Counted from the first letter of the stretch, positions 21,905 to 34,094 are shown. The stretch is DNA of 64,000 nt from Maratus speciosus (GCA_963932465.1 OZ010788.1:670428484-670492483); one strand, 5' to 3'. A program made the numbers and translations. The notes: a model not told the origin generated them from the letters alone.

Positions 21905-22645
21905 CTAATGAAATCTTAGCGGAAGATAAGTGTCATGGCACAACAAATCCACCGAGAAATTTGCGATGTAAGGTACACTAGACAAATCCTTAACCAATGA
22001 GTTTTTTAATCTATTGATATGAACAGCTTCAAAAAAGCCTAAATCTAGAGGAGTAATGCATTTCTTGATAATGGTAGCTGAGTCAAAATTGAAATTATGT
22101 CCCTCCCCCCAGCAATAAGAAGCAATAGAGGATTTTTGCAATTATTTTTTCTTTACATGATTTCTGTTCTTTGACTCTGTAACGGAGTTTTCGTTTAGTT
22201 TGTCCAATATAGGACAAACCACATTGACATTGAATGTTGTAAACACCCCAATAATTTTGAGGAGGAATTTGATCCTTAAGCTGTGAAATTTTTAATTTAT
22301 TAACTGGTTTAACACGTTCACGCCGGCGCGGTGGGTCACACTCGACTGTCTCAGAGTTGTCAAGTCTCCGTCCTTTTTTTTACACCACTATTATTTTAGA
22401 GAAAATGTTGTTCCTTTAAATCGGCCAATTGTTCTAATTAAATAAAACAACATTTTCTGTATTAAAATACTGGTATCCAAAAAGCCGGAGACTTTGCAGA
22501 TCTGAGACAGTCAAGTGTGACCCACCGCGCCGGCGTGAGCGTCTTAAAAACCACATTAAAATCATAATGTTTTAAGATACCTATTTCAAAGCTAATACTT
22601 TTATAAAATGGTAAAATGATAAGGTCAGAAAACGAAACCGCGGTA
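21905..22645 (-). pseudogene. Penelope-like retroelement remnant: C-terminal GIY-YIG endonuclease region
   Basis: Reading leftward from ~22645 the frame gives SFSDLIILPFYKS and LKHYDFNVVFK. It is then interrupted by a TTAA element (~22315-22543) and resumes with NKLKISQLKDQIPP, GVYNIQCQCGLSYIGQTKRK, and after a frameshift near 22140 KSSIASYCWGEGHNFNFDSA. The YNIQC...GLSYIGQTKR pattern is the GIY-YIG nuclease signature, and the later (A/S)xYCWxxGHxFxFD and FEAVHINR segments are typical of the same domain. In Penelope-like elements this nuclease lies C-terminal to the reverse transcriptase and cuts target DNA for integration. The reverse transcriptase itself is absent. Downstream (~21770-21800) the minus strand has a CTGATGATGAG motif usual for the 3' region of such elements. 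Confidence 0.8.
22315..22543. mobile_element. TTAA-flanked miniature element with ~45-bp inverted repeats
   Basis: The left end TTAACACGTTCACGCCGGCG...GTGGGTCACACTCGACTGTCTCAG is matched by CTGAGACAGTCAAGTGTGACCCACC...GCGTGAGCGTCTTAA. The left boundary is good to about 2 bases. The element is inserted in the coding sequence of the Penelope-like remnant, between the FNVVFK and NKLKISQ segments, so it arrived after that retroelement. The ends are GC-rich and the middle is AT-rich. Confidence 0.87.
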
Positions 22646-22695
22646 ACAGAAGAATAGAACATTACAGAATAGTAACAGATGTTTTTTAGTTAGTA

Positions 22696-22899
22696 CACTG
22701 TTAAAAATTTTGAGCTGGTTTGAACCAACTTTTGGTGCTTCAGTACCTGCAACCATAAGCTGGTGAAAACTCGTTTCCACATTTGGAGCTCCTGTTGATC
22801 GGTAGCTCCAAATGTTGGAACAAGATTTCACCCTCTTATGGTTGAATCTACTTCAGCACCAAAAAATTATTTCAAACTAGCACAGAATGCTTAGCAGTG
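22696..22899. mobile_element. 204-bp foldback element with TA duplication
   Basis: TA at 22694-22695 and 22900-22901 bounds an imperfect palindrome. The ends CACTGTTAAAAATTTTGAGCTGG and CTAGCACAGAATGCTTAGCAGTG are paired, and GCACCAAAA, CAACCATAAG and TTTGGAGCT are mirrored. The CACTG termini with TA fit a Tc1-mariner derivative. Confidence 0.85.
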
Positions 22900-23209
22900 T
22901 AATTAAGATTTCGAATAACGCAAACTTACTATATTAGAAAATTGAATATTTTACACCTGTTCATTGCAAAGAAATTTATAATCTCGTTTGTGCTGATGTT
23001 AATTCTTATCGATGTATTAATATTATTCATAATCATATTAAATATTTCTGAAGCTTTTGTACATATATTTTTAAATGTTTTTTTTGTTAAAAATGTCTTT
23101 TCAGGTAGATAATACGATACTAATACTAAACGATAAGGTTTGCCAAATTTGATAAGTTGTGGACATTTCGAACTAAACCCTCGTCGTATTCTTCAAGAGT
23201 TTCATTGAA

Positions 23210-23408
23210 CGCTAGAACGTCCGGAAATTTTAACCAACCTTAATAAAAACATTTTAACATCAGAATTTTTATTTAAAAGAATTTCACTTACTTATTTAAC
23301 CGAGTTTCTCGAGATACAATTTAAATAATTTTTCGAAAAAATTCTGGTTAGAATCCACATTTTGCCATTTGATCGGTATCGAATTGACTCCAGCTGGACG
23401 TTCTAGTG
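23210..23408. mobile_element. TTAA-flanked miniature element, CACTAGAACG family (copy 2)
   Basis: The ends are CGCTAGAACGTCC and GGACGTTCTAGTG. The right flank is TTAA (23409-23412) and the left flank TGAA, a one-base change. Length is 199 bp, equal to the copy at 19689-19887. Confidence 0.85.
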
Positions 23409-23851
23409 TTAAACAAGGTGGAAAATCTATCAAACTATACTTGCTAAAAGTAATAAAAATTCACTTACAAGGCATACAACTACCTTTATTTTCTCAATAT
23501 TTTTCTTTTCGAAAATATTTATATCATTGTAGATCATGAGAAAATCGTCGTCTGATCGATAAAACATGTCGATCTGAATAAATAAAGGTATTTATTTGCC
23601 TTTTAAATGTATTTTTATCAATTTTAGCAAGTATTAACTTATATGGATGATTTCAAGTTACTTTCAAATACAATTTTGGAAAATCTATGTTAGAACATTG
23701 CGTATATTTTGTTTGATAGCAAGGAAATCCCACTTTTACTGAATCTCATTCCAGAAAATTGTACGAATGTTAAAGACTTTCTAGAAATTGCATTTAGCTT
23801 TTCAACTTGCTGATAAAATCAATGAATAAACAATTAAATTAAAAAAAAATA

Positions 23852-24750
23852 ACCGACTGCGTAAAAAGCGAACTAATTAATTATTTCTCATCAATGTGAA
23901 ACTTTTTTTTTTCAATTCCTACTATTCCATACTCTCGCTATGTATATCTTGTTCAAATTTTCAATCGTTAATAAAATACTTATTATTCATCCAATCAAGC
24001 TCAAATAATTTTTTTAAACTTGTAGTGGATGACACTTGATGTTGACAGTTGTAGAACCTGATGATGACAGTTTTTTTTCAAATATTAATTCATTAATTAA
24101 ATTAAATTAAATTAATTTTCAATAATCGAGGTATTTTAAGACCGAGAGAGACCTCTTCTTGATCAAGGCATTTTAAGCGCCACTTAAGAGGAAAGGAGAA
24201 TGGGAGAAAAAAAAAATCTCTTATTGACCTAAGTAGGAATTGACTTAAAATATTTTTTTTTATATTACTTGTTTATTTTACTTACCTATTTTTTATTTAC
24301 TTGTATTGATGACTTTTAAGTTGTATTTAATTGTTAGTTTCTATTTATAAACACTGTTTTGATGACGTCTATAGATGTCTATGACGGTTAGGGTTGCAGT
24401 ACAGCTAGAGATCCTACATACACAACTTCCAGGTTGTATAATATTTTAACGGAGCTTCTGACTGTAAAATAGTCAATGAAACATCGTCTTCATTTTGAAA
24501 GATCTATCCAATGATATGCCACTCAATAGGGTGCGTAAAATGTTTTGTTTCGTCTCTACCGCCATTTTGTATTTTACGGCCACCATTTTGAATTTATAAA
24601 AACAAAACCTAGCCTATAACCATCGGGCCGTTAAGACAAATTGATAGAGACCTCATTCATTAAAATCCATCCAGACGTTGGGATGTTTCGAGGGTATAAT
24701 TAACAGACACAGATACGCGTCAAACACATAACCCTTCTTTTCAGTCGGGT
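23852..24750. mobile_element. Dispersed ACCCGACTGC-ended element, copy B
   Basis: The sequence starts ACCGACTGCGTAAAAAGCG and ends TCAGTCGGGT. It follows copy A (7246-7793) closely at both ends but has about 340 extra bases between ~23915 and ~24255. These include a CTTGATCAAGGCATTTTAAGCGCC block related to the sequence at ~3855. Either copy A lost this segment or copy B gained it. No coding capacity is seen. Confidence 0.78.
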
Positions 24751-26971
24751 AAAAAGAGAAATGCTAGCGAATAAATTTTAATTTAAGATTTTAGATTGCA
24801 GTACATTTTGATTTTTAACTGTTTTGATTGATATTTAATGGCGTATTTATAATCAGCATCACAAAAATGTCGGACATGAACCTTGTTGATCCCTCCTAAT
24901 TGGCTACGGTCTTGACACCGTAACACATCGGAATTTAAAAAAAATAATCCCGATTTCTATTCAAAAGATGTACGAAAAAATTTCAACGGTAATTGTTATC
25001 TTATTTAATGATAAGCATTCCGTGATTAAGGGTGCATTGGAAAAAATAATTTTCCACCCTCAACAGCTCGAAATTTTCTGAGACATTTTCAAACTCATTT
25101 TTAAAAGTAAAAACACGAAACTTGTTGAGGTGATTTTTGAAGAGATGTTTAAGAGGCCGTGTGATTTCATTTTTAATTCAATTAATTAGAATTCGATTTT
25201 TAAACAATTAATTTCTCAGTATGACCCTTTTTTTCATTCCCAGATCGCCCGCTCCGGAAAATTCGGTTCAAAACGCCCACTTTGAAAGCATTTTTTTTTT
25301 TCAATATTTTCTGCATTTATCAAAAGAATCGTGAAGCACGGCTCATTACGTAGTTTCTATAAATGAATTTTCCAGTTTCATGTGTTTGAGAGCAAAAATG
25401 AATTTAAAAATTAATCAGAGAATAAGCAGTTTGGATTGGAATACACCCTTAATACGAACGTATGTACTACTGCTCAAACATTCTTATTAATATTTTGAAT
25501 CAAAGAAACGCGTAAAATTAGTTATGAGTATGCTCGTCATTATTTACAAACGCGTTAAGGCGGGATTGTTTTTTTTTTTTTTTTTTTTTTTTTTGGTTGA
25601 AAGCAAAACAGATTTACATTTTTCTATTACATTATTTCTACTTTTTCTTTTTTCATTTTCCTATATTGAAATGTCTAAAAGAGTTTGCCAATTTAGAGGA
25701 TTTTTGAAACCCACTAATTTTGAAAGATAATTTCATTCGCCTTGTTTACTAAAAGACATATTAGATGATTAAGCAAAGGGAAGATTACTATCCAGAAATA
25801 ATAGAATTGCCGAATCATCTAAAATGATAATATGATAGGAATGATATTTTTTCAAAACTTGTGTTTTTTTTATTATTATTAATAGATATTTTTAAGTCGT
25901 TGCATAATTAAAGTACAAGTACAGCTTATATCGAAAGTATATTGTTACGGACAAATTCAAAATATATATAGACATAAAAAATGCTTCATTTTTCCATTCT
26001 CTATACAATATGTAATTCTATGATGCAGCCACATTACACCGAGTTTATTATAATGAATTATTTTAAAATATTTATTATATTATTTTTATTTTTATTTTTT
26101 TATTTTTAGCCAAAATATTTCTTTAAAAAATATGTTTCATAATTAATTATTCTTTTATTCTGCTTTCCTCAGATTTTGTCGCACCTCATTATTAGTATTT
26201 CTTTATTTAAAAATTTAATGATTATTAAAAACACATTTTTACATTTCCTTTCAAAATATTGATTTACAGGGAGAAAAAAGTAACCTTTTGAAAAAAAAAT
26301 CCACATTTTTTCCAGTTATTAAAAATGTAAATTTTCACCTTCTAATCGTATTAAGTGAACAGCAAATACTTATTTTCACATAATAAACAAATAATTAGGA
26401 AAAAAAGCAAGTGAAAATAAAATGAAATCTGCTTCATTATCCCGGTTTATATATATATATTAAAGGAGAACTTTTGACGAGAAAAAAGTGTTAAATCATT
26501 AACAAGATTTTCCAATTTGTTAAATTAGCACATTTTTTTCGGTTAGCATAAATATTTTTTGTTTGAAAAAAAATACACGTAGGAGAATCAAGAAAAGCAT
26601 TTTTCTGCATTTCTTATGTCATTTTAAATTTATTAAATTCCCATGAGAAAAATCCACAGCAACAGAATTAGTAAGTAATCAAAGATTTTTTTTTCTGTAT
26701 TCTTAAAGATTTCTTTAAAATGTTTTCTTTTTTAATTTTTTGACAAATAAAAAGTACAGATAAATCGTAGATTAGTGCATATTAAATTTTTGATGTTATT
26801 TCTTAAGATATATTTCGTTTCATTACTTAGACATTTTGTTAAAGCTTTCAGATTCGTTTTCATTTGCATAACAAGTAATTTTTAACTTTCGCATTGCCGC
26901 GGACTGATATATCCTTTCACTAAGATGTATGTTTTCTGCAATAGAAGCATCTATATATATATTACACTATC
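24751..26971. other. AT-rich sequence, no gene seen
   Basis: It contains a T-run of about 26 bases at 25569-25594 and a short TA repeat near 26448-26460. The frame at 25524-25730 (+) exists only because of the T-run. No RNA gene or element was recognised. Confidence 0.5.
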
Positions 26972-26979
26972 GTACGTGG

Positions 26980-28048
26980 TATAGGTACATTTTAACGGTC
27001 GCCAGTCGCCACGTGGCGACTAACTTTCAGTGTCTTAGTCGCCAGAGATCAATTTCCAGTGTTCCCAATCCTCGCCGCGGAATTTTTATATATATTTTTT
27101 TTCTTTTACAAATAGAAAAGCACCTGCTCTTTTCACTGGCCGAGATCAAGTATGACATTGATAAAAAGTCGGGGAATTTTTGCGATCTCAGTTACCGTCG
27201 TGAACGCTGCCCCTGTGATGTACTGCTTTCTTGCCGAACATTATGTTCGAATACAATTCTGCGCATGTCCGCTCCACTTCAAAGCTTCGCAGCTGCGAAG
27301 CTCGGTACATGAGCGCGCTGATGGTAAATCTTATCCTTTGGACTCCAGCAAAAGCAAGCATTTCTTCGAAGGTTTCGTCCGAAATTCAGAGTTGAAATAA
27401 ATACTCCTTTACAGCAGATGTGCTCACGAGACAGTCGAAAGTTCCGATGCGATGCAGATTTGGATCATGGAGTCGCGAGGAAGAAAAAAGAACAAATGGA
27501 AAAAGAAACTCGCACGAAAAAATACTTAACGCGAAGTATATTCTTGCTCTGTAAATGTTTTCTGCAAGTGCGAGATTTTTATATGCAAAATAATCTTACA
27601 CATTCTTATTTCTTTTTATATGTATACTTTAATATGACAAAATCAAAATAAGAAGTAAAGTTTTCCTAATATTTCCAATTATCATGACTGCTTAGCTTAT
27701 AAATGTTTTGTTACTCAATTGTATCTTGTCCAAATTTATCTACTGATTTTTCCAGATTTATATTATACTTTTTTAATATCAAAGTTTCAAGAATTTTAGG
27801 AATAATTAAATATACATATTTGTTGTAATTAGTCTGTGTTTTGTTGCGCATGTGTATTTATTAATTAAACTATTTTTCATTTTGAATTCCTGATTTTTTT
27901 TTAAGTTTTTTCCATATAAACACTACTGTTTTATGAGTTTGTTTCACAATGTGGCAACTAGAATTTGATTAGGAGCCAAAGTGGCGACTGGATTTTGGGG
28001 ATTTAGGAGACACTGGCTAGTTAAAAATTTTGGGAATCTACACCTATA
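26980..28048. mobile_element. hAT-like 1.07-kb element with a GC-rich interior
   Basis: The ends TATAGGTACATTTT and AATCTACACCTATA are short imperfect inverted repeats, flanked by GTACGTGG (26972-26979) and GTACGTGA (28049-28056), a 7-of-8 match of the length expected for hAT. GTCGCCAGTCGCCACGTGGCGAC on the left is partly mirrored by GTGGCGACTGGATTTTGG near 27981. The interior 27050-27560 is much richer in GC and CpG than its surroundings. It carries frames (27152-27400, 27418-27651) with no recognised domain. It may be cargo picked up from elsewhere in the genome. Confidence 0.6.
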
Positions 28049-28056
28049 GTACGTGA

Positions 28057-29140
28057 CACAGAAATAGCGAATATTTGTTAATTGTTTAATGGCAACGCAC
28101 GAATGAAACGCACCTCATTGGTTATTGTGCAAAATTCCTTTGGCAAAATTTATGCCGAGGTAAATAGGGTTTATTTACGTTTCGTTCTTTCGCTGCAATT
28201 ATGTAGCTTCAAAATATCATTGGAAATGCCCGTGAAAGATCTTGGCGAATGCTTGAAAGGGAAGGAGAAGCCGAATTAAGAAGAGAAAAATGAAATATAT
28301 TGGATCGAGAAAGCCATCAAACACAGAGCATAAGCGATCGCCAAAATAGGCTTAATAACCGTCGCATGCATTAACTCGTTGCATCCGAAATCCAAATTAC
28401 TGATTTAAACGTTCCGGAGCATAACTGTTAAGTAAGTTTTATAAAATGTATCATATTAGCATTTCACAAATCTCAATTTGCCATATATCAAGCCTCGATC
28501 TTATACCGATATGCCATTTTGGTTCAACCGTAGGAATTTTCCTGACCTTTTCATTCTTTAAAAGTAACTGCAATAATTTTCCCTAACCGTTTCATTTTTT
28601 AAACGTAACTGTTGCACTTTTAAAATTTTACCTCTTATTTCAACATTTTTTTTTACAAGTTTTTAGTATAAATAAATATTATTCAGTCTTTTTTTTTATG
28701 AAGTCCACTCCACTGCTATAATTTTCAATGACAGCCTGCCCGGGTAACGCCGGGCAGGTCAGCTGGTTATTTATGTTATTATAATTCTACAAATACTATG
28801 TAGTTTTAAGACATTAAGTTATTTTTAACACTGTCAAGGATTATATTCCTATACGTAATTAATTTTTTTTTTATATCATGTTCGAAAAATGATCTTTTTT
28901 TTTAGAATGAAAAAAAAATACAGATAAAACAACATTACAATTTTGCCCGTAGTCAAGGGAAAGCATAAAAATAAACATGACTTTAAAAGATTGTTTTTTA
29001 TCTTATTACAATGACTGTAGTATGCGCCAGATGGCGCATTTTAGATAACGTGGTTTGACGCAACAGTTTGTTTCACTGCTAATACTTTATTGTTATCCAC
29101 CCGTATACTTTTTAAATCCTGTTTTCGCCAATATCGATCA
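28057..29140. other. No confirmed gene; GC-richer stretch and a small hairpin
   Basis: Bases 28080-28390 are less AT-rich. A 65-codon frame (28082-28279, +) has no recognised family; a GAG/GTAAAT at ~28157 could be a splice donor, but nothing supports an exon otherwise. GCCTGCCCGGGTAACGCCGGGCAGGT (28736-28761) forms a stable hairpin of a sort often seen near ends of arthropod repeats. The rest is plain AT-rich DNA. Confidence 0.35.
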
Positions 29141-30647
29141 TTTTGACTAAGGGACCATTTCAAGTGGTCCAGCACTGGTTGCTCGACCATTTAAAAGAAA
29201 TCTGAAATTTTTTGTACAACAACCCTAACATGATGGAAGTTCAAAATGACTATTATTTTAATTTTATTAATTTTTGTTTGTGCATGGCATGGCGGCCATC
29301 TTTGTTTCATCGTCTGCAGCAATTTTCTCACAAGAAGGGTTTACAGAATTTTAAATAATTTATCGTTTATTTATCCAATTCAACTGCGGATTAAAGCAAT
29401 TTGTACAGAATACATTCGGCTAAAAATCTCGTAATGGAGTAGTTTCCGAAACTAATTGCTTATTGGTAAAATTTAAGCATAAAGTTTCCGTTTTTTTTCC
29501 AAAATTTGTCCGTTTACAAGAGGAAATTTTTTTAGCAAGGAATACTGTCAACATGACATAATTTTTTTTTACAAATAGGCTGAAAGTACTTGTACTCACA
29601 CACCGAGTTCCAGATCTGGGGCTTGCTTTCTCTTCGCTAAAAAACATCCCAAATTTTTCAGTAATGACAAAAATCGCACTTTTCATGCTTTGATATCTCT
29701 GGTGGGGTACCAGATAAAAATCTGAATTTTTTTTAATAAGAGTATTGTATGGTAGTGTTATGCACAAGAAATTTCAAGATGGAGATTTGACTACAAGCTG
29801 AGATATGGCAAGGGCAACATGTCAAAACAATACTGCCAAACTATTGTTTTGTTGTAGTCTCAGCTAAGTATTCATCTTAGAGTGTCATTTAAATTTATGT
29901 TTTTCATTATCTTTTAATAATAGTAACAGAAAATAAAGCCCTTTGCAAAGCTTAGCAATTAATAAAAAAAAAAAAATTATGCCTAAGGCCATACATTTTG
30001 TATGGTTTCAGTAATTTTTGTTGTAAATAATTTTAGTAACTAAAAGAAATCTCAGCACTTTTACATAAATAAAAAAAAAAATATTTTTATACAAGACCTG
30101 AGACAAAAACAACATAGGGAAAAAGAAAAGCTGTTAATGTTGTCATACTTCTTGAGACAGGATCAAACGTGCCAAAACACATTCTTGCTTGCTGGTTCAA
30201 AAACCACAATTTTAATCTTTCTCAAAATTTTATTTGTAGGAACCAATTCTTGTCATCTCTTGATAACTTGATTGAAGATCTTGGCCCTGCTGGCTCATAG
30301 AAATATACTTTGAAATCACTATGTGCAAGTCTCAATTCATTAATAATTCCTAGCTTACTTCTTATGAGAAAATGTGATTTTTCTGAAGTATAAATTTTGA
30401 AAAGGCTTCGGGTATCTTTACTTTCTGAAAATTACTTGAGGCTGATGCATGGTAACATCGCATAATGTTTCATTTATAGGAACATACTTATGATAGGAAC
30501 CAATTTCAGGGACTGACAAGCAGCATTAAAATTGTGATTTTTAAACCAACAAGCAGGAATGTGTTTTGACACGTTTGATCATGTCTCAACAAGTATGCCA
30601 ACATTAACAGCTTTTCTCTTTTCCTATTCTGTTTTTGTCTCAGGTCT

Positions 30648-30722
<75 letters not shown>

Positions 30723-31026
30723 GTGCTGAGGTTTCTTTTAGTTAATAAAATTACAACAAAAATTACTGATACCATACAAAATGTAAGCCTTAGGCATAAT
30801 TATTTTTTAAATTAATTGCAAAAGATTTATTTTCTGTTACTATTATTTAAAGATAATCTAAAAAATAAATTTAAATTATACTGTGAGATAAATACTTAAC
30901 TGTGACTACAACAAAACAATAGTTTGTCAGTATTGTTTTGACATGTTGCCCTTACCATATCTCAGCTTGTAGTCAAACCTCCATCCTGAAATTTCTTGTG
31001 CATAACACTACCATACAACACTCTTA

Positions 31027-31060
<34 letters not shown>

Positions 31061-31655
31061 CAGATTTTTATTTCGTGCCCCACTAGAGATATCATAGCCT
31101 GAAAAGTGCGATTTTTGTCATTTTTGAAAAATTTCGGATTTTTTTTTTAGCGAAGAAAAAGCAAGTCCTAGATCTGGAACTCGGCGTGTGAGTACAAGTA
31201 CTTTCGGCCTATTTGTAAAAAAAAATTATGTCATTTTGACGGTCTTCCTTGCTAGAAAAATTCCCTCTTGTAAACGGACAAATTTTGGAAAAAAAACTGA
31301 AACTTTATGTTTAAATTATACCAATAAGCATTTAGTTTCGGAAACTACTCCATTACCAAATTTTTAGCCCAATGTATTCTGTACAAATTGCTTTAATCCG
31401 CACTTGAATTGGATAAATAAACGATGAATTATATACAATTCCGTAAACCCTTCTTGTGAGAAAATTGCTGCAGACGATGAAACAAAGATGGCCGTCATGC
31501 ACAAACAAAAGTTAATAAAATTAAAATAATAGTCATTTTGAACTTCCATCATGTTAGGGTTGTTGTACAAAAAATTTCAGATTTTTTAAAAATGGTCGAG
31601 CAACGAATATGACATTTTCTGGACCCCTTGAAATGGATTGACCCCTAACAAAAGA
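29141..31655. repeat. 2.5-kb imperfect palindrome, arms ~1.1 kb
   Basis: The left arm (29141-30216) and right arm (30524-31655) are reverse complements over their whole length. Examples: CAACCCTAACATGATGGAAGTTCAAAATGAC at 29220 against 31560, and GAGATATGGCAAGGGCAACATGTC at 29800 against 30960. The spacer is about 307 bp. By eye the arms are roughly 90% alike, so the structure is old and not a simple assembly fold. The right arm has gained an (AT)n(GT)n microsatellite and an A-run. The left arm holds a 115-codon minus frame (29420-29767), but its counterpart in the right arm has several stops, so it is not a maintained gene. Confidence 0.92.
30646..30718. repeat. (AT)n(GT)n microsatellite
   Basis: About 12 AT units are followed by about 23 GT units inside the right arm of the large palindrome; the left arm lacks it. 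An A-run of about 28 bases in the same arm lies at ~31029-31057. Confidence 0.95.
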
Positions 31656-32949
31656 CTGTGGAACTTCAGACAGTTTTCAATATTCCACATAAAAAGTCCT
31701 CAAAGTGATACAAAATCACTAGATAGGAAACCCCATGTTTTTCCAAAAAAAAAAAGACTCGAATTTTCGTCTAAGTTCCAACTGTAGACGGGAAGATCAG
31801 AATGAACAGATCAATCATAATTCATCTCCCAAAGTGGCAGTTTGGAGACAGCGAGAATAAAGCATTGACCACCGGGGCCCCTTTCATGCGCCGGCACAGT
31901 GAAACTAATCGATGCTTTCCCACGCTCTGTTGACCAGCGGGGTATCGGGCGCAATAAAAGTGGGGCTGGACAAGTCCGGCTTATCAGGAGAACAACTGGC
32001 AGATGATTTTGACAGCAAAACATTGCTAGTGGCTAAAAAACTCTCTGTTGTCTTTCGGAGAGAAATCAGAGGATATAGGAGATCCTTGATTAAGAAAAGA
32101 AGTTCTGGATTCAAGAGAGTGAAGGTTACAGGTCGTTACCGGGACCCAGAGATTAATCTCTCGTAGATCACTCATATATTTTTCTCGGAGGTAGTATCCG
32201 AGGGTGAAAGATACATCTTTCTCGCGGCCAGGAATAGCCGGGTAGTTAAGTACAGCGACAGGCTGTCAACGGAGAAAAGAGTTCTTTAACTCTTCATAAG
32301 TGACATTTCTAAAGAGTAGATAAATAGAATCTTGGAGACTCTTTAATATTGTTGAACTTTCTAGCCACTATTTTAGGACTTTTATTACTTTGTCATCTGA
32401 CAAACTTTGTTATCATCAGAAACCTTTTATTCAACTTAATTTTGCTGTGTACATATGCTTATATTTAGTCAAGAAAACCTTTAGTGTTTTGTACGAATAA
32501 ATTTCTTTATTCTCTACCTAAATATCCGTCATTACGTCTCTGAAGAGAAACTACGACGCTACTGCCCTCATCTGAGGCTCCACAAGACGATAATATTTTA
32601 GGTGTTCCTATGAAAAAAAAAGAAAACTACATACGATGCGACATATAGAAACACATAAAAGTGTCGAAAACAATAAAAGAACATCTTTAAAATTCTCTGG
32701 CCAATTAAAAAAAATTACAGACTAGAAAATAAAATAAAAGGAAAATGGACAATAAAACAAACATACAATTTTTGAATACTGGTGAAATTTATAATGGAGG
32801 AATACTCAAAACAAATTATTACGCACAAAAAAGGAAGAAAATCATCCGTTAAGCATAGATTATAAAACACTTTCCAAAACTCCCAGAATAAGAAAACTAC
32901 ACCGTCTAATACGGTACAAATGAGGTCTACGTAATTTGAAAACAACAAT
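31656..32949. other. GC-richer block, possible solo LTR; otherwise no gene seen
   Basis: Bases ~31780-32300 are clearly richer in GC than the flanks. An 84-codon frame (31912-32166, +) begins MLSHALLTSGVSGAIKVGLD and has no recognised domain. Downstream, GTACGAATAAATTTCTTTATTC (~32491-32512) looks like a polyadenylation region, followed by CTACTGCCCTCATCTGAGGC. This pattern would suit a decayed solo LTR of a Gypsy-type retrotransposon, but I found neither TG...CA boundaries nor a duplication. From 32600 the sequence is AT-rich. Confidence 0.3.
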
Positions 32950-33850
32950 TGAAATCCCAATTTTTGCAATTAACGCAGAAATATCCGGAATTTTTTCTGC
33001 ATCCCTGTATATGATGTATAGATTTTTATGTATACTATATAGTATGCTAAAATTTTCTTCAGCAAAACGCATAGCGCAGATATAAATTAACATTAAGTAA
33101 TTTTCGTAAATAAACAGAAATGTGGTTGAGATTTTTTATGCAGCCCTGTAAATGATCTATAGCATTTATGCACATTAAGTAACAGGAGAAAAATTGTTGA
33201 AATTAAAAACTCTTACCATAAATAACAAATTGGAAATTTCAAGTTAAACGTGGCAAATGAGGGGCATTCGTACTATAGCTAGTTTTATCAATATTTTTTG
33301 AAACGCGTAGTGTACTGAATGCTGTAACATCATTAAAATGCACTTCCAATAATTTTTTCCCATTGGTCGTAATGTAACGGAAAACTTTTGACTGTCTCTG
33401 TCATTAAACTATAAATCCGATTTCCATAAAATTTGAAATGATTGGACAAAATATTACAACAATTATATATTTAAAATTTCAGATCATTCAGTCGGGTAGT
33501 TTTTGCCCTGTTATATGCGGACGGATGGACAGACAGGCGGACTGAACGACGACTATAGGTGCTACATATTTATATAAATACGAACGCACCTAAAAACGCA
33601 TTTTTAGCCGTTATTGTTCAGCCATAGGCAGGACTGTAACCAAATACTTTAGTGTGTCCCTGTAAATGAATTATAAATTCTATGCACAAAATATTCTACC
33701 GTAAGCGTCTTGTTGTACCTATGCTAGATTTCAGTACGTTTGAGATACTGTATAATCATTAAAATACACCGAAACGATTTTTCCTCATATGTCATCCTGT
33801 AACGGAATTCTTTTGAATATCCCTGGAAATAAAACGTAAATGATGCTCAC
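32950..33850. repeat. Degenerate tandem array, inverted relative of 16900-18180
   Basis: Units carry the complement of the ACAGGG-CACACAAAAGAATTCCG motif: GCATCCCTGTATATGATG (~33000), GCAGCCCTGTAAATGATC (~33139), TGTAACGGAAAACTTTTGACTG (~33373), GTGTCCCTGTAAATG (~33655) and TGTAACGGAATTCTTTTG (~33797). A GGACGGATGGACAGACAGGCGGAC block (~33520) matches the GTCTGTCCGTCTGTACGC block at the border of the other array. GTGGCAAATGAGG near 33249 links it to the repeat at 39595-40850. Confidence 0.7.
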
Positions 33851-34094
33851 TTCATTTTCAATACCGATCCAATAACATATATGAATTTCATAACAATTTG
33901 AGTATATTTACACGAGTTCATAACTTTTCATAACCTTTCAACTATGTTGAAAGTGTTAAAAAATAATTATGAAAGTCTGCGCACCTGTTCAAAGGTTACG
34001 CGTGGCATTAAAAAAATCTTCTTAGTTGGAAGTCGATTAAAGTAATTTTAAGAACTGGCTAAAAAATCCCTGTCGGCTCGGCCTATAGGCGCAC

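Noticed and set aside
24890..24930. tRNA-like GGTCTTGACACCGTAAC sequence
   Set aside because: No T arm or acceptor stem could be folded around it.
29420..29767. 115-codon minus frame in the large palindrome as a gene
   Set aside because: The mirrored copy in the other arm has several stops, so there is no sign of selection for coding.
31780..32590. Solo LTR of a Gypsy-type retrotransposon
   Set aside because: Composition and a polyadenylation-like motif suggest it, but no TG/CA ends, target duplication or retroviral-type coding sequence could be shown. Kept only as a low-confidence note.
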